DNA of 64,000 bases from DASSQJ01 sp963730165 (GCA_963730165.1 CAVSQS010000002.1:124001-188000); one strand, 5' to 3'; positions 8,860 to 17,528 are shown, counted from the stretch's first letter. Numbers and translations are program-made. Notes: generated from the letters alone by a model not told the origin.

Positions 8860-10052
8860 TCAGGGGCGGGTGAGCAGGACGATGCCGAGGCACATCTCGT
8901 CGGTCGTCCCCTCCCCCCAGACGACGTAGCGCTCGGGCTGCCCCTCGAAGGCCGGGAGGCGCTCCCGCAGGGCCTGGTCGTGGTGGCAGGTCACCGTCAG
9001 GGTGTCGCCGGGCGCGACGGGGACCGGCTCGGCCAGCGGCGTCGTCGCCTGGTCGTCGAAGTCCCAGACCGGGATGTCGAGCACACGCCGGGCACCCGGG
9101 GTGCCCTTGTTCACGTCGATGGTGATCGCACGGCCCAGCAGGTGCAGGTGCCCTGCGACGGCCCGGAGCGTCCCCGGCTCACGGCGGTGCGCGTGCAGCT
9201 CTGGACCGGCCCCGGCGCCACCGGCCCGCAGAGCAGGTGGAGGGCATCGGCGCGCGCCACCTGCTCGCCGAACCGGCGGGAGACGTCGGCGACCGAGACG
9301 ACCCGGCTGCACATCCCCTTGGTCCGGTTCTCGCGGCACGGCGGCTCGACCGGGGCCGGCAGGAGCATGGTGTCCAGCGGCAGCTTGTCGCTCCCGGCCG
9401 CCGGTGACAGTCGGAGCCGGACCTCGCTGCGGTCGCTGCCGCTGCCGGCGAGCAGGTTGTAGTGCATCTGCACGACGAGGCGGGAGCCGACGGGCAGGGG
9501 GATGCCGATGTCCTCGGCCATGACCCGCTCGCCGCCACCGGGCGCCCATGCACCCACCCAGTCGGCGGCATCGCGGCTCGCTGCCGCGTCCTGGACGCCG
9601 CTGCCGCCGAAGCACGTCCAGCCCGGGCCGGGGTCCTCGGCGTCGAGCTGCTCGGCCCGCCCGACCCGTCCGGGGGCGACGGTCGAGACGATGACGTGAT
9701 GGACGAGGGCGGCGTTGTCGGGGCGGATGTCGACCCCGCTCACCAGCTCGTCCGCGGTGAGGCGGGGGTCGACGAGGAAGCAGCGGTAGTCGTCGGTTCC
9801 GCCCTCGGTGGGCGCCGCGGGGGTGTAGGCCCGGGGCAGGCGGATCGTCACGAGGCGCTCCCCGGGGCGCAGCGGGACCGTCGACGGGGCGGACGGCGGG
9901 CTGCGCGTCGCGGCCGCCGCGTGCGACGCGTGCGCGTCCCGCTCCCCGAGGCCGGCCGGCAGCTCGCCACCCGAGCACCCGGTCACCACGACGGCCAGGG
10001 CCGCGGCGACGAGCAGGGGGGCGCGCAGCCCCGAAGGGTAGGTCAGCGCCAC
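8860..10052 (-). pseudogene. Copper type II monooxygenase-like (DBH/PHM family) lipoprotein, frameshifted
   Basis: Two overlapping frames together encode one protein of about 397 residues. It opens with a lipoprotein signal (LAVVVTGCSGG). Next come LVHHVIVSTV and VVQMHYN, which match the copper-ligand His patterns of peptidylglycine/dopamine monooxygenase-like domains, and then AGHLHLLGR in the second frame. The frames join near 9180, where GTGAG replaces an expected GTGGAG: adding one G reads TAVEPGTLRAVAGHLHLLG straight through to the stop at 8860. A single missing base is therefore the whole defect; it may be a real mutation or a base-calling error. The first frame alone would stop at 9111 and lose the second copper site. 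Substrate is unknown. Confidence 0.7.
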
Positions 10053-10068
10053 ACGGGTCCGCAGCGGC

Positions 10069-11280
10069 TCAGGCGGTCGACGCGGCGAGCTGGCCGCACG
10101 CGCCGTCGATCTCGCTCCCCCGGGTGTCGCGGACGGTCGTCGGGATCCCGTGGGCGCGCAGCCGCTCGACGAACTGCTGCTCGACGCCCCGCCGGGAGGC
10201 GGTCCACCGCGAGCCCGGTGTCGGGTTCAGCGGGATCGGGTTGACGTGGACCCATCCCCGGCCACGCGCGGACAGCTTCTCGCCGAGCAGGTCCGCCCGC
10301 CACGCCTGGTCGTTGACGTCACGGATCAGGGCGTACTCGATGCTGACCCGCCGCCCGGTCGCCTCGTGGTAGCGGCGGGCGGCGTCGATGGCCTCGTCGA
10401 CCTTCCACCGGGTGTTGATCGGCACGAGCTCGTCGCGCAGCTCGTCGTCGGGAGCGTGGAGGGAGAGGGCCAGGGTCATCGGGATGCCCTCCGCGGCCAG
10501 GCGGTCGATGCCGGGGACGAGGCCCACCGTCGACATCGTGATGCCGCGCGCCGAGATCCCCAGGCCGGAGGGAGGCGGCTCGGTGAGCCGGCGCACCGCC
10601 CGGATGGCCGCCGTGTAGTTGGCGAGGGCCTCACCCATCCCCATGAAGACGACGTTGCTCACCCGGGTCGGCCCGGTCGGCGGCTCCCCCGAGGCCTCCT
10701 GCCCGGAGCCCTCCGCCTCCGCCCCGAGGGCTCCGCCCTCGGCGGCGGTGACCGCCGGCAGAGCGCCGTGCCGCAGCATCCTCGCCGCGGCGACGACCTG
10801 CTCGACGATCTCGGCCGCGGACAGGTTGCGGGTCAGCCCCTCCTGTCCCGTGGCGCAGAACGGACAGTTCATGCCGCAGCCGGCCTGGCTCGAGATGCAG
10901 ACCGTGACCCGGTTCGGGTAGCGCATGAGCACGGACTCGACGAGCGCGCCGTCGCCGAGCCGCCACACCTGCTTGACGGTGGCCCCGGCATCCGCGGTGA
11001 GGTGGCGCACCGGCGCGAGCAGGGTCGGGAGGAGGTCGCGGACGAGGTCCTCGCGCACCGCCTTCGGCAGGTCGGTCATGTCCTCGGGACGCTCGACGAG
11101 GCGCTCGAAGTAGTGCGTCGAGAGCTGGTTGGCACGGAAGGCGGGGTGCCCCAGCGCCGCCACTGCCGCGCGGCGCTCTCCGACGTCGAGGTCGGCGAGG
11201 TGGCGAGGCGGCTTGCCCCGCCGGGGCGCGACGAGGGTGAGCTCGCCCGGGCGGGGACGGGTGTCGTCGGCGTCGGTCAT
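10069..11280 (-). CDS. rlmN: Dual-specificity 23S rRNA A2503 / tRNA A37 methyltransferase RlmN
   Basis: 403-residue radical-SAM enzyme that adds a methyl group to C2 of A2503 in 23S rRNA and, in characterised members, A37 of some tRNAs. The 4Fe-4S ligands Cys135, Cys139 and Cys142 are in CGMNCPFC, and VVFMGMGEALANY is the family core motif (usually MGEPLANY). The C-terminal GACGQL supplies the catalytic Cys region. A Gly/Glu-rich insertion of roughly 25 residues (about 175-200) between RMLRHG and SNVVFMG is longer than in typical RlmN and looks like a disordered loop. The ATG at 11280 gives a normal family N-terminus. Confidence 0.94.
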   Translation of the reverse strand: MTDADDTRPRPGELTLVAPRRGKPPRHLADLDVGERRAAVAALGHPAFRANQLSTHYFERLVERPEDMTDLPKAVREDLVRDLLPTLLAPVRHLTADAGATVKQVWRLGDGALVESVLMRYPNRVTVCISSQAGCGMNCPFCATGQEGLTRNLSAAEIVEQVVAAARMLRHGALPAVTAAEGGALGAEAEGSGQEASGEPPTGPTRVSNVVFMGMGEALANYTAAIRAVRRLTEPPPSGLGISARGITMSTVGLVPGIDRLAAEGIPMTLALSLHAPDDELRDELVPINTRWKVDEAIDAARRYHEATGRRVSIEYALIRDVNDQAWRADLLGEKLSARGRGWVHVNPIPLNPTPGSRWTASRRGVEQQFVERLRAHGIPTTVRDTRGSEIDGACGQLAASTA

Positions 11281-11430
11281 GGCGTGCCCATCATCGCAGG
11301 AGCAGGAGGTGGCGCCGCGACCCGCCGACACCGGATCTGCCGAAGTGATGGCGCGGCACCTCCCGCTACCTCTACCGTGGACGTAGTCTCGTTCAGCAGG
11401 GGAACGAGGTTGCAGGGAAAGGGAACAGCC

Positions 11431-12273
11431 ATGGGACTGTTCGACCGATGGATCGCGCCCTCGCGGCGCGGGTCCGCCATGACCGAGGACGACCTCCGGC
11501 CCGCGAGCAGGCCGGTCAACCCCGTACCGGACGTCGATGACGACTCGGGTGCGCTCGAGGAGGACATCCGCGAGCACCTCGAGCGGCTGACCGCCGCGGC
11601 GGAGGCCGATATCGACGCGCTCAGCCCGCACGAGTTCGACGAGGCACTGACCTCGCGGCTCGTCAACGCCGAGCGCATGCTCTCGACCGGCCTGGGCTTC
11701 ACGTACGCCGGTCGGTTCGCCGAGCACGTCCACGAGGTGCTGACCCTCGACCTGCCCACCGCGGTCGTGACGCTTCCGGACTCGCGCATCGCCGACACCG
11801 GGCGCCGGGTGCCCTCGCTCGTCGACCGGGGCCGCACCAACCTCCTCCACCTCCTCGAGACCACGCCGGTCGAGGTCGAGCAGGTCCGGGACGGGCAACG
11901 GACGGCCTTCACCGCCACGGGTGTCTCGCCGTACACGGCGTCGTTCGCGCGGTTCCTCAACGACGCGCTGCACCGCTGGATGCCCACGATCGACACCTCG
12001 AACGGCATCGTCTTCGCCATGCCGCACCGGCACACGATCGTGTTCCAGACCTGCGCGAACGCCACGCAGGCCCGCGACGCGCTCGAGCTGGTCCCGGCGC
12101 TCGCGCAGACGCTGTACCACGAGGACCCGGGCCAGGTGTCGCGACACACGTACCACTGGCTCGACCGGCAGATCAGCTGCCTCACCGAGGAGGACGGCAA
12201 CGGTGGCCTGACCATCCGGCCGACCCCCTTCCTCGACAACCTCGTCGGGTTCACGGGACGCCGCGCCGGCTGA
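11431..12273 (+). CDS. Conserved hypothetical protein
   Basis: 280 residues; I do not recognise a characterised family. It begins MGLFDRW, has an acidic stretch (DVDDDSGALEEDIREHLERL), then mixed alpha/beta sequence with no signal peptide and no membrane span, ending NLVGFTGRRAG. It looks soluble and cytoplasmic. A purine-rich ribosome site (AGGGAAAGGGAA) precedes the ATG, and a TAGTCT -10-like box lies about 45 bases upstream. It is transcribed away from rlmN and converges on cdsA through a shared hairpin terminator, so it is a single-gene unit. No function can be assigned from context. Confidence 0.75.
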   Translation: MGLFDRWIAPSRRGSAMTEDDLRPASRPVNPVPDVDDDSGALEEDIREHLERLTAAAEADIDALSPHEFDEALTSRLVNAERMLSTGLGFTYAGRFAEHVHEVLTLDLPTAVVTLPDSRIADTGRRVPSLVDRGRTNLLHLLETTPVEVEQVRDGQRTAFTATGVSPYTASFARFLNDALHRWMPTIDTSNGIVFAMPHRHTIVFQTCANATQARDALELVPALAQTLYHEDPGQVSRHTYHWLDRQISCLTEEDGNGGLTIRPTPFLDNLVGFTGRRAG

Positions 12274-12280
12274 GCGCCGC

Positions 12281-12306
12281 GGCTGGTCCGGGCAACCGGA
12301 CCGGCC
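12281..12306. terminator. Bidirectional hairpin terminator between the hypothetical gene and cdsA
   Basis: An 11-bp stem with one G-U pair (GGCTGGTCCGG / CCGGACCGGCC) closed by a GCAA tetraloop lies 7 bases after one stop codon and 9 bases before the other. Both flanking genes converge on it. There is no T-run, as is usual for terminators in such GC-rich DNA. Confidence 0.6.
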
Positions 12307-12315
12307 GGCCGTCGC

Positions 12316-13227
12316 TCAGAGGACGGGGACGAAGACGAGCATCAGCGCCCACGCGATGGGTGCGACGACGACGAGGCTGTCGAGCCGGTCCATCAGCCCG
12401 CCGTGGCCGGGCAGCAGCGTGCCCATGTCCTTGATGCCGAGGTCGCGCTTGATGCTCGACTCGACGAGGTCGCCGAGCGTCGCCCCGACGGCGGCGACCG
12501 CACCGAGGATGGCACCGGTCCACCAGGCGCCGTCGAGCAGGAGCGGCAGGGCGGCGGCCCCGACCGCCGCACAGCTGAGGACCGAGCCGGCGAAGCCTTC
12601 CCACGACTTCTTCGGCGACAGCGAGGGGGCCATCGGGTGGCGGCCGAGCATGACGCCGACGGCGTACCCGCCGATGTCGCTGAACACCGTGACGAGGACG
12701 AAGACGATGATCCGCCGGCGACCGTCGTCCTCGGCCAGCATCAGCGACGCGAAGCCGCCGAGGAAGACCGGGTAGAAGGCCACGAGGGCCGACCCGGCGA
12801 GGTCGCGGGCGGCCCCGGCGAGCCCGTCCGCGACCCGCCAGACGAGCAGGCCGATCATCGTGAGGCCGAAGGTCACGACGAGCGCCTCGGCGCCGCGGGC
12901 GTAGGCGGAGACGATCATCCCGACCGCGCCGACCATGAGCGGCAGGACCGGGACGTGGATGTCCTTGGTCGTGAGCGCGCGACGGACCTCCCAGGCCCCG
13001 TAGGCGACGGCGACGACGACGACGACGAGGAAGGCCCGGGGATCGACGACGAGCGAGCCGACGACGAGGGCGCCGAGGAGCAGGCCGACCCCGACCGCGG
13101 CCCGCAGGTCGCGGCCGGCGCGTGGGGCCGGGGCCTCGGTCACCGCCCCGTCGTCGGAGGCCCCGGTGACGGCCTCCGGGTCGGCGGCGCCCTGCTCCGG
13201 GGCGGCCGGTGTGGGCAGGTCGGACAT
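12316..13227 (-). CDS. cdsA: Phosphatidate cytidylyltransferase (CDP-diglyceride synthase)
   Basis: 303 residues. This integral membrane enzyme makes CDP-diacylglycerol from phosphatidic acid and CTP, the precursor of most phospholipids. About eight hydrophobic spans follow a 40-residue hydrophilic N-terminus. The C-terminal CDP-alcohol signature runs from GDLVESSIKRDLGIKD through GHGGLMDRLDS, with the conserved Asp and Lys residues intact. It is the last gene of pyrH-frr-cdsA, starting 6 bases after frr, the usual actinobacterial arrangement. A terminator hairpin follows. Confidence 0.95.
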   Translation of the reverse strand: MSDLPTPAAPEQGAADPEAVTGASDDGAVTEAPAPRAGRDLRAAVGVGLLLGALVVGSLVVDPRAFLVVVVVAVAYGAWEVRRALTTKDIHVPVLPLMVGAVGMIVSAYARGAEALVVTFGLTMIGLLVWRVADGLAGAARDLAGSALVAFYPVFLGGFASLMLAEDDGRRRIIVFVLVTVFSDIGGYAVGVMLGRHPMAPSLSPKKSWEGFAGSVLSCAAVGAAALPLLLDGAWWTGAILGAVAAVGATLGDLVESSIKRDLGIKDMGTLLPGHGGLMDRLDSLVVVAPIAWALMLVFVPVL

Positions 13228-13233
13228 CGACGC

Positions 13234-13791
13234 TCAGACCTCGAGCAGCTCGGCTTCCTTGTGCTTGAGCAGCTCGTCGACCTTGTCGACGTGCCGCTTC
13301 GTCACGTGCTCGAGCTCCTTCTCGGCGCGGACACCCTCGTCCTCGCCGACCTCGCCGTCCTTGATGAGCCGCTCGAGGGTCGTCTTGGCGTGGCGGCGGA
13401 TGTTGCGGATGGAGACGCGGGCCTCCTCGGCCTGGTGGTGTGCCATCTTGACGTACTCGCGGCGGCGCTCCTCGGTGAGCTCCGGCATGACGCAGCGGAT
13501 GATCGTGCCGTCGTTGCTCGGGTTCACGCCGAGGTCGGCCTGTTGGATGGCCTTCTCGATCGCGTGCATCGAGCCCTTGTCGAACGGGCTGATGATGATC
13601 GTGCGTGCCTCGGGCGTCTGGAAGGACGCCAGCTGCTGGAGTGGGGTCGGTGCCCCGTAGTAGTCGACGAGGAGCTTCTGGAACATGCCGGGGTGGGCCC
13701 GGCCGGTGCGGATACCCGCGAAGTCCTCCTTGGCGACCTCGACGGCCTTCTCCATCTTCTCCTCGGCCTCGAACAAGGTCTCGTCGATCAT
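13234..13791 (-). CDS. frr: Ribosome recycling factor
   Basis: 185 residues, the standard length for RRF. With EF-G it splits the 70S ribosome after termination. The sequence keeps the family landmarks: GRAHPGMFQKL near the first helix, YYGAPTPLQQLASF, PFDKGSMHAIEKAI, and the long charged helices that end in KHKEAELLEV. A short gap follows pyrH, and cdsA starts 6 bases downstream, so the three are one operon. Confidence 0.97.
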   Translation of the reverse strand: MIDETLFEAEEKMEKAVEVAKEDFAGIRTGRAHPGMFQKLLVDYYGAPTPLQQLASFQTPEARTIIISPFDKGSMHAIEKAIQQADLGVNPSNDGTIIRCVMPELTEERRREYVKMAHHQAEEARVSIRNIRRHAKTTLERLIKDGEVGEDEGVRAEKELEHVTKRHVDKVDELLKHKEAELLEV

Positions 13792-13871
13792 CGGGGCGGG
13801 TCTCCTTCACGTCGCCCGCGCGGTGCGCGCGGCTGGGTCCAGTGTGTCAAAGAGGCTGGTCGGTGCGCGGG

Positions 13872-14630
13872 TCAGCCGGCGCAGACCAGGGTGCCGATCG
13901 GGTCACCACGCAGGGCGCGCGTCACGTTGCCGTCGCCCTCCATGCCGAAGACGACCATCGGCAGCTGGTTCTCCATGCAGAGGCTGAACGCGGCGGCGTC
14001 GACGACCCTGAGGCCGTGCCGGAGCGCCTCGGCGAAGGTGATCTTGTCGAGCTTGCGCGCCCCCGGGTTGTTGCGCGGGTCGGAGTCGTAGACACCGTCG
14101 ACGCCGTTCTTGCTCATCAGGACGGCGTCGCACTGGCACTCCAGGGCCCGCTGGGCGCTCACGGTGTCGGTGGAGAAGTAGGGCATCCCGGCGCCCGCAC
14201 CGAAGATGACGACCCGCCCCTTGTCGAGGTGACGCATGGCCCGGCGCGGGATGTAGGGCTCGGCGACCTGACCCATGGTGATGGCCGTCTGGACCCGCGT
14301 GTCGACGCCCTCCTTCTCGAGGAAGTCCTGGAGGGCCAGGCAGTTCATCACCGTGCCGAGCATCCCGATGTAGTCGGCACGAGCGCGCTCCATCCCCTTC
14401 TGCTGCAGCTCGGCGCCCCGGAAGAAGTTCCCACCGCCGACGACGATCGCGACCTGGATACCCTCGCGGACGGCCGCCGCGATCTGACGAGCCACGTCGC
14501 GGACCACGTCGGGGTCGACGCCGACGCGCCCTCCGCCGAAGACCTCGCCCGACAGCTTGAGCAGGACCCGGCGAGGGCGGCGCCCCTCCGTCGGCGACGG
14601 AGGGGCCTCGGTGAGGGCAGACGTGGTCAC
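13872..14630 (-). CDS. pyrH: UMP kinase
   Basis: 252 residues of the amino-acid-kinase fold. It phosphorylates UMP to UDP as a hexamer regulated by GTP and UTP. Visible motifs are LLKLSGEVFGG (phosphate loop), VVGGGNFFRGAELQ, DYIGMLGTVMNCLALQD and FGAGAGMPYFSTDT. About 14 extra N-terminal residues (MTTSALTEAPPSPT) precede the core, as is common in actinobacteria. The usual neighbour tsf lies further along with a plus-strand phosphoribosyltransferase and a terminator in between, so pyrH has its own promoter in the 14631-14755 gap. Confidence 0.96.
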   Translation of the reverse strand: MTTSALTEAPPSPTEGRRPRRVLLKLSGEVFGGGRVGVDPDVVRDVARQIAAAVREGIQVAIVVGGGNFFRGAELQQKGMERARADYIGMLGTVMNCLALQDFLEKEGVDTRVQTAITMGQVAEPYIPRRAMRHLDKGRVVIFGAGAGMPYFSTDTVSAQRALECQCDAVLMSKNGVDGVYDSDPRNNPGARKLDKITFAEALRHGLRVVDAAAFSLCMENQLPMVVFGMEGDGNVTRALRGDPIGTLVCAG

Positions 14631-14755
14631 TGGGCCTCCTCGGCGGGGGTCGACGGCGGTCCGATCCTGTCACAGCCCGGGCCGGGGACCAACCGAGGCC
14701 GGGCGGTCACGGGGCCGACGCGGCCGACCACCCCCGCCGCCAGGGGGGTGCGAGG

Positions 14756-15244
14756 ATGGCCGCCGTGGGAGACGAGCGCGAGATCCTCACCTGGCAGGAC
14801 TTCGACCGAGCCGTGTGGGAGCTCGCCGGGCGCATCGCCGCCGACGGCGTCCCCGACATGGTCCTGTGCATCGCTCGCGGAGGACTCGTCGTCGGTGGCG
14901 CGCTCGGGTACGCCCTCGGGGTCAAGAACATCTACACGATGAACGTCGAGTTCTACACGGGCGTGGACCAGCGCCTCGACGTCCCACGGATCCTTCCGCC
15001 CGCACCCGACTTCGTCGACCTGCACGACGCGTCGGTGCTCGTCGCCGACGACGTCGCGGACACCGGGTCGACGCTCGCGTCGGTCCACGACTTCTGCGCG
15101 GGCAAGGTCGGATCGGTGCGGACCGCCGTGGTCTACGCCAAGCCCCGGTCGGTCGTCGTCCCCGACTACGCGTGGGGTCGGACCGACCGGTGGATCTCCT
15201 TCCCGTGGAGCGACCGGCCGCCGGTCACCGCCCGGACCGGCTGA
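14756..15244 (+). CDS. Phosphoribosyltransferase-domain protein
   Basis: 162 residues of the type I phosphoribosyltransferase fold. The PRPP-binding motif is VLVADDVADTGSTL near residues 94-107, with the paired acidic residues intact, and an early CIARGGLVVGG segment matches the hypoxanthine/xanthine-guanine type loop. It probably salvages a purine base, but the substrate cannot be fixed from sequence. The ATG at 14756 is chosen; a GTG three codons later is an alternative. It sits alone on the plus strand between pyrH and tsf, interrupting an otherwise minus-strand block, and ends at the strong hairpin at 15316-15355. Confidence 0.82.
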   Translation: MAAVGDEREILTWQDFDRAVWELAGRIAADGVPDMVLCIARGGLVVGGALGYALGVKNIYTMNVEFYTGVDQRLDVPRILPPAPDFVDLHDASVLVADDVADTGSTLASVHDFCAGKVGSVRTAVVYAKPRSVVVPDYAWGRTDRWISFPWSDRPPVTARTG

Positions 15245-15315
15245 CGCCGCGACCCGCCGCAGCGGTGGGTCGGCGCACGGGCGGGCTCACCCGATGGCCG
15301 GCACGGGCCCGGACG

Positions 15316-15355
15316 CACCGATGCCGTCCGCTCGGGTGAGCGGACGGCATCGGTG
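15316..15355. terminator. Strong bidirectional terminator between the phosphoribosyltransferase gene and tsf
   Basis: A perfect 18-bp stem (15316-15333 paired with 15338-15355) closed by a GGGT loop lies between two converging genes, 28 bases beyond the tsf stop at 15383. No T-run follows. It is the clearest hairpin terminator in the window and should act on both strands. Confidence 0.8.
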
Positions 15356-15382
15356 GCGAGCTCGCGGCGGAGCCCCGACGGG

Positions 15383-16213
15383 TCAGGACCCGACGCGGAA
15401 GCGGGCGAAGCCCGTTGCGTCGGCGCCGGCCTCGTCGAGGACCTTGCGGACGGTCTTCTTCGGCTCCTTGGCGAACGGCTGCTCGAGCAGGACGTTCTCC
15501 TTGAAGAAGCCGTTCACCCGGCCCTCGACGATCTTCGGGAGGGCGGCCTCGGGCTTGCCCTCCTCCTTCGCGGTGGCCTCGGCGACGCGGCGCTCGTTCT
15601 CGACCGTCGCGGGGTCGATCTCGTCGCGGGTCAGCACCGACGGTGCGAACGCGGCGACGTGCATCGCGACGTCGCGGGCGACGGACTCGTCGCCGCCCTT
15701 GGTCGCGACGAGGACGCCGATCTGCGCGGGCAGGTCGGGGCTGGTCTTGTGCAGGTACGAGACGACGTGCTCGCCCTCGAGCCTGGCCACCCGCTTGACC
15801 TCGATCTTCTCCCCGATCGTCGCGTTCGCGTCGTCGAGGAGCTGCTGGACGGTCCGGCCGTCCGGGAGGCTCGAGCCGAGCAGGGCCTCGGCGTCCGCGG
15901 CCCGGGTGGCCACGGCCTGGCCGAGGACCTCGTCGGCGAGGGCGATGAAGCGCTCGCCCTTCGCGACGAAGTCGGTCTCGCAGAGGACCTCGACGAGGGT
16001 GCCCTCGCCGTCTGCGGCCCGCGCGGCCACGAGCCCGTTGGAGGCCGTGCGGCCCTCGCGCTTGGTGACGCCCTTCTGGCCCTTGACCCGGAGGATCTCC
16101 TCGGCCTTGGCCATGTCGCCGTCGGCCTCGTCGAGGGCCTTCTTGACGTCCATCATGCCGGCCGCGGTCTTCTCGCGGAGCGCCTTGATGTCAGCGGCGG
16201 TGTAGTTCGCCAT
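15383..16213 (-). CDS. tsf: Elongation factor Ts
   Basis: 276 residues, the usual actinobacterial length. It exchanges GDP for GTP on EF-Tu. The N-terminal UBA-like domain carries TAADIKALREKTAAGMMDVK, followed by the core with CETDFVAKGERF and the conserved HVAAF and YLHKTSPDLPAQIGVLV segments. It follows rpsB after a 48-base spacer in the classic rpsB-tsf operon. A strong terminator lies just downstream. Confidence 0.97.
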   Translation of the reverse strand: MANYTAADIKALREKTAAGMMDVKKALDEADGDMAKAEEILRVKGQKGVTKREGRTASNGLVAARAADGEGTLVEVLCETDFVAKGERFIALADEVLGQAVATRAADAEALLGSSLPDGRTVQQLLDDANATIGEKIEVKRVARLEGEHVVSYLHKTSPDLPAQIGVLVATKGGDESVARDVAMHVAAFAPSVLTRDEIDPATVENERRVAEATAKEEGKPEAALPKIVEGRVNGFFKENVLLEQPFAKEPKKTVRKVLDEAGADATGFARFRVGS

Positions 16214-16261
16214 GGGTTCCTATCGCTCTTTTCCGTGGGTGTTCGGACGGGAGGGAGGTGC

Positions 16262-17293
16262 TCAGGCCTGCTCGGCCGGGGCGGCCTGCTCGGCCTCCGC
16301 CGGAGCGGCCTGCTCGGCCGGGGAGGCCTGCTCGGCCTCCACCGGAGCGGCCTGCTCGGCCTCCGCCGGGGCGACCTGCTCGGCCTCGGTGGCCTCCACC
16401 GGCGTGGCCTCGGCAGCCTCGGCGACGTCGGCCGCGGGGGCGACGTCCGCAGCCTCCGGCGCGGTGGCGGCGGCGGTCTGGCCGGCCTCCGGGGCGGTGG
16501 CGGCTGCGGTCTGCTCGGCCTCGCCGGCGAGGAGCTCGCGCTCCCACTCCGCGAGCGGCTCCTCGCCCTGCGCCTCCTCACCGGCGGCGGCCTGGCCGCC
16601 TCCGGCGCGGGCGATGAGTCCCTCGGCGACGGCGTCGGCGATGACCCGGGTGAGGAGGGTGACCGAGCGGATCGCGTCGTCGTTGCCCGGGATCTTGTAG
16701 TCGACCTCGTCGGGGTCGCAGTTGGTGTCGAGGATCGCGATGACCGGGAGGCCGAGCTTGCGGGCCTCGTCGACGGCCAGGTGCTCCTTCTTGGTGTCGA
16801 CGATCCAGACCGCGGACGGGACGCGGGTCATCGAGCGGATACCGCCGAGGGTCTTCTCCAGCTTGTCCTTCTCACGCTGGAGCATGAGGAGCTCCTTCTT
16901 CGTGTGGCCCGAGCCGGCCACGTCGTCGAAGTCGATCTCCTCGAGCTCCTTGAGGCGGGTGAGCCGCTTGGAGATGGTCTGGAAGTTGGTGAGCATGCCG
17001 CCGAGCCAGCGGTGGTTGACGTACGGCATCCCGACCCGGGTCGCCTGCTCGGCAACGGGCTCCTGCGCCTGCTTCTTGGTGCCGACGAAGAGGATCGTGC
17101 CGCCGTGGGCCACGGTCTCCTTGACGAACTCGTAGGCGTTGTTGATGTAGGTCACCGACTGCTGCAGGTCGATGATGTAGATGCCGTTGCGCTCCGTCAT
17201 GATGAAGCGCTTCATCTTGGGGTTCCACCGGCGGGTCTGGTGCCCGAAGTGGACGCCGCTCTCGAGGAGCTGGCGCATGGTGACGACGGCCAT
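16262..17293 (-). CDS. rpsB: Small ribosomal subunit protein uS2 with a long repetitive acidic tail
   Basis: 343 residues. The first ~240 form normal S2 (LLESGVHFGHQTRRWNPKMK, MTERNGIYIIDLQQ, NHRWLGGMLTNFQT, VIAILDTNCDPDEVDY). The last ~85 residues are a low-complexity tail built from variants of the unit (E)AEQAAP, rich in Ala, Glu, Pro and Gln. Actinobacterial S2 proteins often have some C-terminal extension, but this one is long and clearly repeat-expanded at the DNA level. It is likely disordered on the ribosome surface. A good ribosome site (AAGGAG) lies before the ATG. Confidence 0.96.
   Translation of the reverse strand: MAVVTMRQLLESGVHFGHQTRRWNPKMKRFIMTERNGIYIIDLQQSVTYINNAYEFVKETVAHGGTILFVGTKKQAQEPVAEQATRVGMPYVNHRWLGGMLTNFQTISKRLTRLKELEEIDFDDVAGSGHTKKELLMLQREKDKLEKTLGGIRSMTRVPSAVWIVDTKKEHLAVDEARKLGLPVIAILDTNCDPDEVDYKIPGNDDAIRSVTLLTRVIADAVAEGLIARAGGGQAAAGEEAQGEEPLAEWERELLAGEAEQTAAATAPEAGQTAAATAPEAADVAPAADVAEAAEATPVEATEAEQVAPAEAEQAAPVEAEQASPAEQAAPAEAEQAAPAEQA
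16266..16385 (-). repeat. Imperfect 18/24-bp tandem repeats in the 3' end of rpsB
   Basis: Five units follow one another on the plus strand at 16266, 16284, 16308, 16326 and 16350, each starting GCCTGCTCGGCC. They alternate between 18-bp and 24-bp versions, and a sixth degenerate unit starts at 16374. Lengths are multiples of three, so unit number can change without breaking the rpsB frame. They encode the AEQAAP-type tail of S2. Confidence 0.85.
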
Positions 17294-17522
17294 CGTCGTT
17301 CTCCTTGTGCTGTGTGGTTGTCAGTTCCGTCGGTGGTGACCGAGCCCGGGGGTGGTCCCACCTGCCTGGCGCCGCGACGCACCCCGGACGGATGCCGAGC
17401 TGCCCGTGTGGGCGGCATCCGCCACTGCCGTGGTGCGCCCCCGATCGGAGCCGAGGCTCGTCGCAGGAGGGTGGCGCGCGAAGTGATGGCTCCCGCGTGC
17501 GCGCACACGAGGGCCACCGCAC

Positions 17523-17528
17523 ATCGTA
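17523..17528 (-). promoter_or_regulatory. Candidate rpsB-tsf promoter -10 box
   Basis: On the minus strand this reads TACGAT, a good match to the actinobacterial -10 consensus, with a weak TTCGCC -35 18 bases upstream. It implies a leader of about 225 bases before the rpsB ATG, long enough for a regulatory structure. I saw no other feature in the 297-base gap 17294-17590 except the opposite-strand promoter at 17578. Prediction from sequence only. Confidence 0.4.

Noticed and set aside
16266..16385. CRISPR array
   Set aside because: The repeats are in-frame coding repeats of rpsB without unique spacers.
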